Origin: GCA-2697345 sp002697345
GTDB taxonomy: Bacteria > Pseudomonadota > Alphaproteobacteria > Rhodobacterales > Rhodobacteraceae
NCBI GenBank assembly: GCA_943787605.1
Contig: CALSNB010000001.1
Location: forward strand, 558,001-622,000
Direction: 5' to 3'
Length of the DNA: 64,000 nucleotides
Position 1 is the stretch's first letter. Each line of letters opens with the position of its first letter. This document shows, piece after piece, positions 26,449 through 36,098 of the stretch. The notes beneath the pieces were generated by a model, which was not told the origin of the DNA, ran no database searches, and saw only the letters and a program-made list of their open reading frames with translations. The position numbers were made by a program, and so were the translations under genes.

Positions 26449-28476
26449 CTAAATAAAGTTCCTAGGGATTACGTAAGAAAAATCTTTTTCAAAAAATGTT
26501 TTTAACCCTTCTTTTGCATTGATACTAGCTGCAATGTAAAAATTGCTCTCGTCAGCTGACATATTGCAGCTTGTTTCGATAAACACTTCCCATTCATCTC
26601 TTGAAATTTCCTGGTTCCATGTAATTGACCCTTTAGCTGAAAGGTTATCATGTTTATTTATTGTCCAACATTCACTTGTGGTCTGGTCAGTTACTAACCC
26701 ATGATTTAAATCCTTAGATCTTCCTGCATCCGAAGTTATTTTTATAGTAACATTATCGTTACCATAATTATCCTCTACTACCCTGTTATAACTGCCTTTT
26801 CTTAATACCTTGTGGGACCACTCACCAGATGTTTCAGGGTCTTCAAACGAGTATTCATCTGTCTTTGAGGGGTTTTCAAGTACTGGTAAATCTACTTTCC
26901 CATATTTAATTTTGATATTTGATTGTAAAGGGCTAGGCCATATAAAGGGCCAATAACTAGTTGATATTGCTATTCTTAGCTTATGCCCAATTGGAACTTT
27001 GTAAGCCATTTCATCGAGTAGTATTTTAACTTCAGTATCTTGATTAACATTTAAGAGTGATGGCTTTTCGTCACTACTTCGATGTGATAAATTTAACAAA
27101 CCATGACAAATTTTTGTAGAAGCTCCATCTGGATGAATGTCGCAGACCCTTACAATCAGCTGTGCTTGGGGCACATCACTATTTACAACCAAATTTAAAA
27201 CAGCACGACCGACAAGGCTTAATGAGGTTGTTAATGGGGGAGTATCAAAACATAATGAATAAGCGTCATCAGGCCTCTGATCTCCTGCAATTTCAGGAGG
27301 TCCAGTAAGACTTTCAGTGGCTAGCGCCATTGGAAAAAATTCGCCTTGAGTAACCCCACAGTTTGCTGGAGACGAAACTGATAAAACAAATTCATCTACC
27401 TTTTCTATATTTAAGCCATTCTCTGATAAAAAGTAACTTAAATTAGTTCTTCTAATTGAAGGTAACTGATTTTCGACATGCCAAGTGCCAGATCTAAAGT
27501 TATAAAATCTTTTTGGACGAACACTATCCTGAAGATAATAAATAATCTCTTTATCAGAGCTTGGTGTTTCGCTAATACCTTTTAACCATTCATCCCACCA
27601 CGACACAATTTCTTGAAGGAATCCAATTTGAGGACCAGGAGCTGCCATATGTGGATATTGATGTACCCAGGGTCCTATTATTCCTTTTACAGGCGTTTGT
27701 AAGTTTTCTACAAGTTGTGGTACAGCGTTCATATAATTATCAGCCCAACCACCAAAAGTTAAGACAGCTGCTTTGAACGTGGAGTAGGTTTCACTTACTG
27801 ACCCATGCTTCCAATACTCGTCATAGGTCTGATGAGACAACCAATTTTCAGCCAGAAAAGGTTCAGCATTTAATCTCTCAAGCCAAGCTTTACGCCAGGA
27901 ATCTCCAAAAAGAAGTGGATCTGGTGGCCTGGCAGAATATGCAAGCATAACACCAGCCCAACGTAAGTTATCATTTAATAAACACCCACCTTTAAAATGG
28001 ATATCATCTGAAAATCTTTTAGTTGAAGTATACCCACTTACGATTGCCTTAAGAGGCTCAGGAGCCATAGCCGCAACCTGAAGCGAATTCAAACCTCCCC
28101 AACTTTTTCCCATCATGCCAACGTTGCCGGAGCACCAAGATTGTTTGGAGAGCCAGTAGATGACTTCTACTGCGTCTTCTAGTTCCTGCTCGGTATATTC
28201 ATCAAGCATAACTCCTTCGCTTTCACCGGAGCCCCGCATATCCACTCTCAAGCAAGCATAGCCATGCCCCGCAACGTATGGATGTATAAGATGATCACGA
28301 AAAACCGTCCCATCTCTTTTTCTATAAGGAATATATTCAACTACCGCTGGAACAGGTTTATTTTCAGAGTTAACAGGCAACCAAGCTCGAGCTGACAGTC
28401 GGCAACCATCTGACATAAAAATTGACATATCCTCAATTTCTTTAACTTGGGTTGGAAGATTAGTTTTTTGCTTCAT
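26449..28476 (-). CDS. CocE/NonD-family serine hydrolase
   Basis: 675 residues. An alpha/beta-hydrolase domain has the nucleophile in MMGKSWGGLNS (Ser125) and RVDMRGSGESEG, followed by the C-terminal jelly-roll domain (PPLTTSLSLVGRAVLNLVV, HKLRIAISTSYWPFIWPSP). The family covers cocaine esterase, X-Pro dipeptidyl peptidase and acyl-ester/amide hydrolases. No signal peptide is seen, so it is cytoplasmic. It is last in the MttB-led operon, which suggests it opens an ester or amide in the same substrate. Confidence 0.88.
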   Translation of the reverse strand: MKQKTNLPTQVKEIEDMSIFMSDGCRLSARAWLPVNSENKPVPAVVEYIPYRKRDGTVFRDHLIHPYVAGHGYACLRVDMRGSGESEGVMLDEYTEQELEDAVEVIYWLSKQSWCSGNVGMMGKSWGGLNSLQVAAMAPEPLKAIVSGYTSTKRFSDDIHFKGGCLLNDNLRWAGVMLAYSARPPDPLLFGDSWRKAWLERLNAEPFLAENWLSHQTYDEYWKHGSVSETYSTFKAAVLTFGGWADNYMNAVPQLVENLQTPVKGIIGPWVHQYPHMAAPGPQIGFLQEIVSWWDEWLKGISETPSSDKEIIYYLQDSVRPKRFYNFRSGTWHVENQLPSIRRTNLSYFLSENGLNIEKVDEFVLSVSSPANCGVTQGEFFPMALATESLTGPPEIAGDQRPDDAYSLCFDTPPLTTSLSLVGRAVLNLVVNSDVPQAQLIVRVCDIHPDGASTKICHGLLNLSHRSSDEKPSLLNVNQDTEVKILLDEMAYKVPIGHKLRIAISTSYWPFIWPSPLQSNIKIKYGKVDLPVLENPSKTDEYSFEDPETSGEWSHKVLRKGSYNRVVEDNYGNDNVTIKITSDAGRSKDLNHGLVTDQTTSECWTINKHDNLSAKGSITWNQEISRDEWEVFIETSCNMSADESNFYIAASINAKEGLKTFFEKDFSYVIPRNFI

Positions 28477-28500
28477 TTTAATGCCCTAAAATAAAAATAT

Positions 28501-29343
28501 TTATGCCAATCTTAACACCATAATTCCAATTAATATAACAAAAATAACAAATACTTTTTGTACCGTTATCTTTTCTTTTAAAAATATGGCTCCAATTAAT
28601 AGCGCAAAAAGTACAGAGGTTTCTCTTAGGGATGATACTACTGCTATAGGCAAGTGCAAACAGGACCATAGAACCAGAACATAAGCTAAGTAAGATGTCC
28701 CTCCTCCAATAAAAAAGGTAAATTTTGCTTCTTTTACTATTTTACTCATAACTCCTCTATGAAAGATTTTCAGATAAATTGAAAATAGGAAACAGTTCCC
28801 AATTGTGAGAGCCCCATAGTAACTAACAGAGTTTTGAATTATTCGAGTACCTGCCCCATCAACTACTGAGTATGCCGCGATGAACCCACCAGTCACCATT
28901 GCTAATCCCAACCCTTTGAGATTGAAGTTTTCAGTTCGATATTGTAAAACTCCATGAGCCAAAATACCGAAGGAAATTATAAAAATACCTAAAATTTGTG
29001 GTAATCTTAATATATCTGCTGAAAGCACAACCGTAATAAGTACTATAATTAATGGCGCAGAACCTCGTGCAATTGGATATATCTGCGTTAAGGTTCCGTA
29101 TTTATAAGAATTCATTAGAAAAGATTGGTAGCCAACATGCAATAGTGTGCTCGCAATGATGTAGGGAAGCGCAGATATACTTGGCAAACCAACCCAGTAT
29201 AATCCAATTAATGCTAAGGGAGCGTGTCCAAAAACTACTGCAGCCATTCCTAGAACTTTATCCTCAGTTCCCCTGACCAGATAATTCCAAAATGCATGTA
29301 AAAAGGCGGCAAACAAAATCACAAGCACTACAAAAAAGCTCAT
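28501..29343 (-). CDS. EamA/DMT-family transporter
   Basis: 280 residues with ten hydrophobic segments and two EamA halves (AFLHAFWNYLVRG start; LPIAVVSSLRETSVLFALLIGAIFLKEKI end). It lies in the MttB operon between the FAH-family gene and the CocE hydrolase, so it probably moves that pathway's substrate or product. Direction and substrate are unknown. Confidence 0.85.
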   Translation of the reverse strand: MSFFVVLVILFAAFLHAFWNYLVRGTEDKVLGMAAVVFGHAPLALIGLYWVGLPSISALPYIIASTLLHVGYQSFLMNSYKYGTLTQIYPIARGSAPLIIVLITVVLSADILRLPQILGIFIISFGILAHGVLQYRTENFNLKGLGLAMVTGGFIAAYSVVDGAGTRIIQNSVSYYGALTIGNCFLFSIYLKIFHRGVMSKIVKEAKFTFFIGGGTSYLAYVLVLWSCLHLPIAVVSSLRETSVLFALLIGAIFLKEKITVQKVFVIFVILIGIMVLRLA

Positions 29344-29406
29344 ACCTCACCCTAAATAGAAAATTTTATACAAAAATATAAATAATAGTTATTTAAAATC
29401 AATACC

Positions 29407-30255
29407 TTATACAACGTTATTAACTAAAGCAGTTAATCCAGAAACGGTAATTTTTAAAATATCCCCTGAAATTAAATGCCGCTTTGGCACCTGGCTACCA
29501 CCAGTCCCATCAGGTGATCCTGTTGCAATAAGATCGCCTGGAAAAAGTGTAAAAAGCGTTGATGCGTATGCAATTTGCTCCTCAATAGAGAAAATCATTT
29601 TATCCGCAGTCGTGTCTTGAACTAGTTTTGAGTTTAAGAAAGTAGTTAACCTTAATTTCTTATGATCTTTAATTTCATCTTTTGTAATAATATGAGGACC
29701 CCATGAACTTGATTTTTCAAAGTTTTTTCCTGCGTATATGCTGTGCTTTTGCCATTCCCGAACTGAGCCATCATTAAAAACTGAATAGCCAAATATATGT
29801 TCAAAAGCATTAGAAGGAGAAATATCTTTACCCTTTTTTCCTATGATAACTGCAATTTCACCCTCGTAGTCAAAGCTTTGGGCTGCAGCACCTAAGGGCA
29901 CCTCTATGTCTTGATTGTGAGCTACAATACTGCTTTGATCTTTTCCAAACAGAATAATATTTTGTGGCTTAGGTGGGTTCTCACCTTCAACAGGGTAGAT
30001 TTTTTCATAGTTCAACCCTACACAAATTAATTTGTTGGAACTTGGTATTGGTGGTAAATACTTAATTTCACTAATATTAAATTGAGGACCGTCAAAAAAA
30101 TTATCATTTAAACTCAAACCAATTGAATTTTCTGCAATCAAACTTTGTAAAGTTGGAAATTTTTTAGCTATCGTTGCATTTGCTGAGTGAAATGTTTTGT
30201 CTATAAAGACTCCATATTTAGTTTTATTACCAATCTGTACTGTGCCTAGTTTCAA
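29407..30255 (-). CDS. Fumarylacetoacetate hydrolase family protein
   Basis: 282 residues with the FAH fold signature: ICVGLNYEKIYPVEG, metal-binding SFDYEGEIAVIIG, FNDGSVREWQ, and the C-terminal FPGDLIATGSPDGTGGSQVPKRHLISGD. The family cleaves or decarboxylates beta-dicarbonyl acids (fumarylacetoacetate, acylpyruvates, oxaloacetate). It is two bases from the PanE-like gene, so the two are in one transcript. Confidence 0.88.
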   Translation of the reverse strand: MKLGTVQIGNKTKYGVFIDKTFHSANATIAKKFPTLQSLIAENSIGLSLNDNFFDGPQFNISEIKYLPPIPSSNKLICVGLNYEKIYPVEGENPPKPQNIILFGKDQSSIVAHNQDIEVPLGAAAQSFDYEGEIAVIIGKKGKDISPSNAFEHIFGYSVFNDGSVREWQKHSIYAGKNFEKSSSWGPHIITKDEIKDHKKLRLTTFLNSKLVQDTTADKMIFSIEEQIAYASTLFTLFPGDLIATGSPDGTGGSQVPKRHLISGDILKITVSGLTALVNNVV

Positions 30256-30256
30256 G

Positions 30257-31186
30257 TCAGGTCCTTTCGAAGGAATCTTCTCTACATTTTACGGTTGCTA
30301 CCAGAGTATCACTATACGGTGTAGAGATATTTACTTCTCTACCCATAATAGAGACCATTTCATTAATTGCATTCACCTCTGATGGACGAAAGTTCATATG
30401 ATCAAGTAACATTGATGGCCTAGCATTTAACATGTTAGACCCAAAAGCTGTAACGTATGCTACCGGATCTTCAAACGATAAATTAATTTGTTTTACTTTT
30501 GCTATACGGAACGCCTCCTTAGTTCCTCCCAACGCAATTTCCCAAAGACATGGGTCTTCCATTAATTCTCCGATAGTTTTATTAAAAACTGTGCACGGAG
30601 CACTAAAAGTAACATTACAAATGAATTTTTCCCATATTAACTGAGTAATGTCTTCAAAAGCTTTCACTTTAAAGCCAGCTTCATGCCATATTTTTTCTAA
30701 AAAGAGCAAACGATCTGTAATTCCACCAGTTAGTTCTCCAATTCGAATTAACTTCATTGAATTGTGATGCGCGTGGCCAGGTCCAGTTATTGATGCCCCA
30801 AACCCCTCAGCGACTCCTAATATTAATTGATTTGACGACATATGTTTAGATATTCTCTCACCTGCTCCCAAACCATTTTGAATAGTTATTATTAGCGAGT
30901 TACTAGAGGCGACAGAACCAATCCATTTTGCAGCCTTTGCTACACCAGAGGCCTTAGTGGCAATTATATATAAATCCGAATTTCCAATATCAGACATTTT
31001 AGTTGTCACATTCAAATTATAATTGGTTCGAGAACCACTTGCGCCCTCTAGCGTTAAGCCTCGAGATTTGATTGCATCAATGTGCTCTTCCCACTCGTCA
31101 ATAGCCCAAACTTCGTGACCAGCTTCTAAAAAAAGGGTGGCATAAACTGATCCCATTGCCCCTAAACCAACTACAGCTATTTTCAT
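30257..31186 (-). CDS. Ketopantoate reductase-family (PanE/ApbA) dehydrogenase
   Basis: 309 residues. N-terminal NAD(P) loop GLGAMGSVYA (7-16), IITIQNGLGAGERIS, and the PanE C-terminal helical domain with IWEKFICNVTFSAPC and RPSMLLDHMNFRPSEVNAINE. The last motif (PSM-D---R-TE-) is characteristic. Many PanE paralogues in catabolic operons reduce 2-oxoacids other than ketopantoate, and the MttB/FAH context favours that. It overlaps the end of the MttB gene by four bases. Confidence 0.88.
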   Translation of the reverse strand: MKIAVVGLGAMGSVYATLFLEAGHEVWAIDEWEEHIDAIKSRGLTLEGASGSRTNYNLNVTTKMSDIGNSDLYIIATKASGVAKAAKWIGSVASSNSLIITIQNGLGAGERISKHMSSNQLILGVAEGFGASITGPGHAHHNSMKLIRIGELTGGITDRLLFLEKIWHEAGFKVKAFEDITQLIWEKFICNVTFSAPCTVFNKTIGELMEDPCLWEIALGGTKEAFRIAKVKQINLSFEDPVAYVTAFGSNMLNARPSMLLDHMNFRPSEVNAINEMVSIMGREVNISTPYSDTLVATVKCREDSFERT

Positions 31187-32727
31187 TGTGATCTCATTTT
31201 GTGCGTTTCAATTTTAATTTCAAAATTATTCCTAATTTCTTTGATAAAATCAGGTTTAATGTGATTTGGAAAGTAGTCTTTTAATATCTCTTTCGCTTTG
31301 ATCGTGGCCTTTTGAGAAATATCGACACGTCCTGCCATAGTCCATTCATCAAAGCTAGTTCTGTCAGAAACTTTCGGGTATAGAAAATCAGACTTCATGC
31401 GAGAAAAAGTATCTTTTGCTCCTAAGAAATGACCTTCATTATTAACAGTACTCTCTATAAGCTCTAAGGAAAGTGTATCTACATTAACTGGTATGTCTGC
31501 CAATGATCTTGCGATTGATCCTATCATATCGTTGTCTATAACACATGCAGTGAAGGAACTTACCATAAGGCCTGCTTGAGTGCCCGCAGCTTGAGTAATT
31601 AAATTAGCTCCAGATTGAGCAGCCATTGTTATGTTCAGTGATTTCTCCAAACCAGATTGAGCATCATTACCTTTACTATCAGTAGCACCAGCTATCGTAG
31701 AGTTTGAAAACCCATAAAAATTTGCAAGTTGTACTGCTCCAGAAGTTAGAAGTGCCTGTTCACCGCTTCCTCCTGCCATTCCCCCTGTACGTAAATCAGT
31801 TACCATTGGACGAGATCCATAGATTGCTTTTATGGAAGGATTAATAAGCCATGATAAGACCATTCCAGCTAAGGTTTCTGCGTTGGTTTGAGCAAGGCAA
31901 CCTGCTATAGTAACCGGACTGGAAGCTCCAAGTTGACCAAAGGTATTTATCATTACAGGTATACCTTGAACTGCACATTCGTACAGAACATCTGTTGCTT
32001 CAGTTGAAAATCTTAGAGGCGGAACAACGTGATTTATATGAATTGAAAGAAATGGTTTGTTAATGAAATTAGCTTTTGAACCCGCTATCATAAAACACAA
32101 TTTTGAAATATCTCTTACACTCTCGACCGAACTTGCACTTACTATTACATGCTTTTTTGTTCCCACTAAAGATGCAAAAGCTGTGTTTAAATCTAGCAGT
32201 CGAGTGTTTGGCATATCCCTAGCAACAACTGGTCTCGAAAAAAAATTAATATTTTCAAGCTTATCAGATAGTCTAGCAAAATCATATAAATCCAGTAGAG
32301 TTGAATCCCTAAACTCCTCCGTGTGTAGATCTCTTACTGTTGGTGTCGCTCCACCAGTACCAAAATGAACTTTGGACTTTGACATAACAATCTTATTTGA
32401 CCCCTCTTGGCCGAAAAGATTTATATCTTTTTGTAGTGTTGAAAGCGCTTCATTTATGGTCAGCTCGGAAAAGCAAATTCTATTATTTTTGTTGATAGCT
32501 CCACCAGACATTTTAATAGTCTCAGCTACTTTTTCAGAATATTCAGAGAAACCCACTTTAGTTAGAATCTTTATGGATGCATTGTGAATCTCCATTAAAT
32601 TTTTATTACTTAAGACTTTAAGCTTGCCACCCTCTAGCCCCCAAGTACTTGGCTGTTCAATTTGATCAGAGGCCTCTCTATTAGAGCGACGTCTTTTACT
32701 AGTTCGTAAACTTTGTTTCTTTTCCAG
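31183..32727 (-). CDS. Trimethylamine methyltransferase (MttB) family, non-pyrrolysine, probable CTG start
   Basis: The first ATG (32595) gives 470 residues, but the frame continues upstream with typical MttB N-terminal sequence (TSKRRRSNREA, then PSTWGLEGGKLKVL). The only near-standard start before the TAA is CTG at 32727, with AGGAG seven bases upstream. This gives ~514 residues, normal for the family. The barrel motifs HINHVVPPLRF, GQLGASSPVTIAG and GGMAGGSGEQALLTSG are present. No in-frame TAG, so no pyrrolysine. Non-Pyl MttB enzymes demethylate quaternary amines (MtgB type), but no corrinoid protein or reactivase lies nearby. It leads a PanE-FAH-EamA-CocE operon opposite a LysR gene. Confidence 0.8.
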   Translation of the reverse strand: MEKKQSLRTSKRRRSNREASDQIEQPSTWGLEGGKLKVLSNKNLMEIHNASIKILTKVGFSEYSEKVAETIKMSGGAINKNNRICFSELTINEALSTLQKDINLFGQEGSNKIVMSKSKVHFGTGGATPTVRDLHTEEFRDSTLLDLYDFARLSDKLENINFFSRPVVARDMPNTRLLDLNTAFASLVGTKKHVIVSASSVESVRDISKLCFMIAGSKANFINKPFLSIHINHVVPPLRFSTEATDVLYECAVQGIPVMINTFGQLGASSPVTIAGCLAQTNAETLAGMVLSWLINPSIKAIYGSRPMVTDLRTGGMAGGSGEQALLTSGAVQLANFYGFSNSTIAGATDSKGNDAQSGLEKSLNITMAAQSGANLITQAAGTQAGLMVSSFTACVIDNDMIGSIARSLADIPVNVDTLSLELIESTVNNEGHFLGAKDTFSRMKSDFLYPKVSDRTSFDEWTMAGRVDISQKATIKAKEILKDYFPNHIKPDFIKEIRNNFEIKIETHKMRSQ

Positions 32728-32860
32728 TTTAAAGCTCCTGAGTTAAATTTAGTATTAAATTTATGTAATTATCGTTCCATTATATTTTAATCTAGACAAC
32801 ACTTTAACTTGAGTAGTATGAATAAAGAAAAATTAATGCATAAGTAAAGGTGCTATTAAA

Positions 32861-33781
32861 ATGAATAATTCAAGGTTAAAGCTAAACCGACTACCTTTAA
32901 CCGCTCTCCGTACATTTGAGGCCGCAGCAAGACTACTAAGCTTTAAGGATGCGGCGGATGAGTTGAATGTAAGTGCAACGACAGTCAGCAATCAAATTCG
33001 AAAATTAGAAAGGGATTGGAACTGTAAACTTTTCATTAGAAAAACTCGTGCGGTTGTCTTAACAGATGCTGGGAGATCTTTGTCCGGTGTAGTTTCACTG
33101 TCCTTTGGACAAATAAAAACAGAAATTGAGTCCCATATTGGTCAGTCCAAAAGGTCTTTACGAATTGGAATGGGCCCAATTTTTGGACGTTGGATAATTC
33201 CAAAAATAAAGAGTTTCCAAAGAAAATTTCCAAATATTGACTTAGTTTTTGAGCAAAGTCAGAGGATTACAAACTCTGAAATGATGACCAGTGACATACA
33301 AATTGATTGGGGAGAACCCGATAGCTGGTTCGGTTTAAATAGTGATTTTTTAATGAATGTCACCTATTCACCAATCGTTAGCCCCAAGTTGCTTGCTGAA
33401 AAAAATGTTTCATTAAACGATATTTCTCCTACTGAATTGTTAAATTTTAATATTATACATCAATATGATTTTTCAGAATGGAAAGCATGGGTGGGCTTGA
33501 GCGGTTTTCATGAATTAAATGTGGAAACTGGGATTACTATAATGGACTCAAACGTTGCCTTACAAGCCGCCATTGACTCTGGAGGTATTGCATTAGGTTC
33601 GTTTCCGTTTGTTGATCCAGAAGTAATGGCAGGTACATTAGTCAAATTATTTGACATAGATTTACAGCCTACGCGAGCTTACCACATCTTGATAAAACAA
33701 CATACAAATCCTAACCCAGACATATTACTGTTTGTTTCTTGGTTGAAAGAGCAAGTACCTTCATCCCATCTGGTTAACTAA
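32861..33781 (+). CDS. LysR-family regulator (GcvA-like)
   Basis: 306 residues. The N-terminal winged helix-turn-helix (RLPLTALRTFEAAARLLSFKDAADELNVSATTVSNQIRKLE) and a C-terminal LysR substrate domain with GcvA-type LRIGMGPIFGRWIIPKI. It is divergent from the MttB operon with about 130 bases between, which is the usual arrangement for a LysR controlling its neighbour. The effector is unknown, presumably an intermediate of that pathway. Confidence 0.9.
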   Translation: MNNSRLKLNRLPLTALRTFEAAARLLSFKDAADELNVSATTVSNQIRKLERDWNCKLFIRKTRAVVLTDAGRSLSGVVSLSFGQIKTEIESHIGQSKRSLRIGMGPIFGRWIIPKIKSFQRKFPNIDLVFEQSQRITNSEMMTSDIQIDWGEPDSWFGLNSDFLMNVTYSPIVSPKLLAEKNVSLNDISPTELLNFNIIHQYDFSEWKAWVGLSGFHELNVETGITIMDSNVALQAAIDSGGIALGSFPFVDPEVMAGTLVKLFDIDLQPTRAYHILIKQHTNPNPDILLFVSWLKEQVPSSHLVN

Positions 33782-33793
33782 GCCCATGTGAGC

Positions 33794-34960
33794 TTATTTT
33801 GACCAAAGTCCTCGAGCTATTAGAACCTTCATTATTTCGTTGGTTCCACCATAAATTCTTTCGACACGGTTATCTCTGTACATTCGTGCAATCGGATACT
33901 CATTCATGTATCCATAACCACCGTGTAGCTGAAGGCATCTGTCAATTATCTTTGATTGCAAATCTGTTAACCAGTACTTCGCCATTGAGGCCATTTCAGT
34001 CGTTAACTTTCCTAACAAATGTTCACTAATACAGTGGTCAACAAAAACCTTTCCTATCGTGGCTTCTGTCTTACATTCTGCGAGTTCAAATTGTGTATTT
34101 TGATACTCTGAAATTGATTTACCAAAAGCCTTTCGCTCCTTAACATAATCTAATGTAACTCCTAAGGCTCGATCAATTCTAGCAATTGCATAAATCGCAA
34201 TTAAAAGCCTCTCTTGAGGTAGCTCACCCATAAGCTGATAAAACCCTTGCCCTTCTTCCGGTCCGAGTAAACTGGAAGCAGGAACTTTTACACTATCATA
34301 GAATAATTCTGAAGTATCGTTGGACTTCATGCCAATTTTATCCAAGTTTCTTCCATGTCGAAAACCAGTGACTTCATCTGTTTCAACTAAAAAAAGTGAG
34401 GTACCTCTAGCACCTTCACTTGGATCAGTCTTAGCAACTGTTATAACTAAGTTCGCTAACTTTCCATTTGTAATAAAGGTTTTTTGACCAGAAATTGAGT
34501 AATGGTTACCTTCTTTAGTGGCTGTAGTCTTAATACCTTGGAGATCAGACCCTGTGGAAGGCTCTGACATTGCTATTGCACCGATAAGTTCTCCTGAAAC
34601 CAGTTTAGGTAATAAGCGTTTTTTTTGATCTTCAGAGCCATAATTTAATATATAAGGTATCACTATTGCATTGTGCAATCCACCTCCCCAACCATCAACA
34701 CCAAGTAAATTACCCTGATACGCGATCACAGCATCATAAGCAAAGCTTCCTCCAGGACCACCGTACTCTTCTGGAACCATAGCCCCTAAAAGTCCCATTG
34801 AACCCGCTTTTTCCCAAGTTTCTCTTCCCACATCACCACGTTCTTCCCACTCTTCGTAGTAAGGCAAACAATCTCTTTGATAGAACTGCCGACAAGAGTC
34901 CTCTACCATTGTTAACTCTGAGTCCATCCACGGGGACCTAGGTAGGACAGATACATTCAT
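33794..34960 (-). CDS. Acyl-CoA dehydrogenase
   Basis: 388 residues, full-length ACAD: AIAMSEPSTGSDLQGIKTTA (FAD/substrate loop), FITNGKLANLVI, and the C-terminal LQLHGGYGYMNEYPIARMYRDNRVERIYGGTNEI, whose Glu is the likely catalytic base. It forms a C2-C3 double bond in acyl-CoA. It follows the DmdA-like gene by 25 bases in the same operon. At 388 residues it is not the ~600-residue DmdC of the DMSP demethylation route. Confidence 0.92.
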   Translation of the reverse strand: MNVSVLPRSPWMDSELTMVEDSCRQFYQRDCLPYYEEWEERGDVGRETWEKAGSMGLLGAMVPEEYGGPGGSFAYDAVIAYQGNLLGVDGWGGGLHNAIVIPYILNYGSEDQKKRLLPKLVSGELIGAIAMSEPSTGSDLQGIKTTATKEGNHYSISGQKTFITNGKLANLVITVAKTDPSEGARGTSLFLVETDEVTGFRHGRNLDKIGMKSNDTSELFYDSVKVPASSLLGPEEGQGFYQLMGELPQERLLIAIYAIARIDRALGVTLDYVKERKAFGKSISEYQNTQFELAECKTEATIGKVFVDHCISEHLLGKLTTEMASMAKYWLTDLQSKIIDRCLQLHGGYGYMNEYPIARMYRDNRVERIYGGTNEIMKVLIARGLWSK

Positions 34961-34985
34961 GTGTTACCTCATTTCCATTAAGCTA

Positions 34986-36098
34986 TTATTTTAGAGGGAA
35001 AGCCGAAATAATTCCATTACGTTTTAAAGAATCTAAGCAGTTAATTTCAACCGCCCCTTTATAGTCCCAAAAATCCCTCGCAATCATTCCAACAGCAACA
35101 TTTGCCTTTAAGCTTGGTGAGTACATACCAGAAGTTAGTTGCCCAATTTTTTCTCCATTAAGTAGAACCGGCCAAGGCTCTGCGCAGGTAGGACATCTAG
35201 GGCCATCAAAAATCAATCCACGAAGCTGCTGTGTTTCGCCCTCTGAGGCAATTTTCTCTAAAGCCTCCCTACCTATATAATCGATTGATCCATCTAATGA
35301 ACAAAATTTTCTCAATCCTATTTCCAATGGATTATTGTCTCTCGTCATTTCATTCCCGTAAGAAAACAACCCACCTTCAACTCTCTCTATAATATTAGGT
35401 GCGCCAGGTCTGATATTGTAAATTTGACCTGCCTCCCAAATTAGATCCCACAAGTCTGAACCCAAATACTTTCCTTCTAAGTAAATTTCAAATCCACCTT
35501 GACGCGAATAACCAGATCGAGCAAGTAGCTGATTTGTTCCCTTGAAATTAACCCAGTCAAATTTAAAAAATCCAATCTTCCGAATTTTACTTCCAAATAA
35601 ATCTGCTACAAGATCTTCAGCTTTTGGTCCCTGTATAGACAGAACCCAAACATCAGCCTCCGAAACTACTGCGTTTAACTTTAAGCCAATAGTCAACCCA
35701 AGAGCATATAAAAGTAAATCACTGTCAGCTATAGAGAGCCAATACTTTTCGGAAGAAATTTTTAATAATACTGGGTCATTTATTAAGCCAGCATTCTGAT
35801 CAATAATAGGAACATAAAGGCATTCACCAATTTTCATTGCTCCAATATCTCTAGGCGTCATTAATTGCACCAATCTTGTTGCATCTAAACCAACGATCTG
35901 GATTTGTCTTTGACATGATACATCCCAAAGTTGCACATGCTCTTTTAAGTGCCAATAGTCCTCCTCGATACTTGATTGAAAAGATTTCGGAAGGATCATA
36001 TGATTAACAACTGAAAACCCTGTAACACCTACGCCTTCAACTTTATCAGTATAAGCCGTTCTTCTTATCCTGCGCGACATTGTTAACTCTGCAGCCAT
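34986..36098 (-). CDS. dmdA: DmdA-like THF-dependent demethylase (GcvT fold)
   Basis: 370 residues, GcvT/aminomethyltransferase fold. The sequence follows the DMSP-demethylase (DmdA) pattern as I recall it from Ruegeria: SRRIRRTAYTDKVEG, NHMILPKSF, HLKEHVQLWDVSCQRQ, YVPIIDQNAGLINDP, YWLSIADSDLL, NNIERVE-type IIERVEGGLFSYGNEMTR. DmdA moves a methyl from DMSP to THF, giving methylmercaptopropionate. The neighbours are not dmdBCD or acuI, so a related methylated substrate is possible. It overlaps the HIUase-like stop by one base. Confidence 0.72.
   Translation of the reverse strand: MAAELTMSRRIRRTAYTDKVEGVGVTGFSVVNHMILPKSFQSSIEEDYWHLKEHVQLWDVSCQRQIQIVGLDATRLVQLMTPRDIGAMKIGECLYVPIIDQNAGLINDPVLLKISSEKYWLSIADSDLLLYALGLTIGLKLNAVVSEADVWVLSIQGPKAEDLVADLFGSKIRKIGFFKFDWVNFKGTNQLLARSGYSRQGGFEIYLEGKYLGSDLWDLIWEAGQIYNIRPGAPNIIERVEGGLFSYGNEMTRDNNPLEIGLRKFCSLDGSIDYIGREALEKIASEGETQQLRGLIFDGPRCPTCAEPWPVLLNGEKIGQLTSGMYSPSLKANVAVGMIARDFWDYKGAVEINCLDSLKRNGIISAFPLK

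Noticed and set aside
31183..32727. Pyrrolysine-containing MttB
   Set aside because: No in-frame TAG occurs in the gene, so it belongs to the non-pyrrolysine branch.
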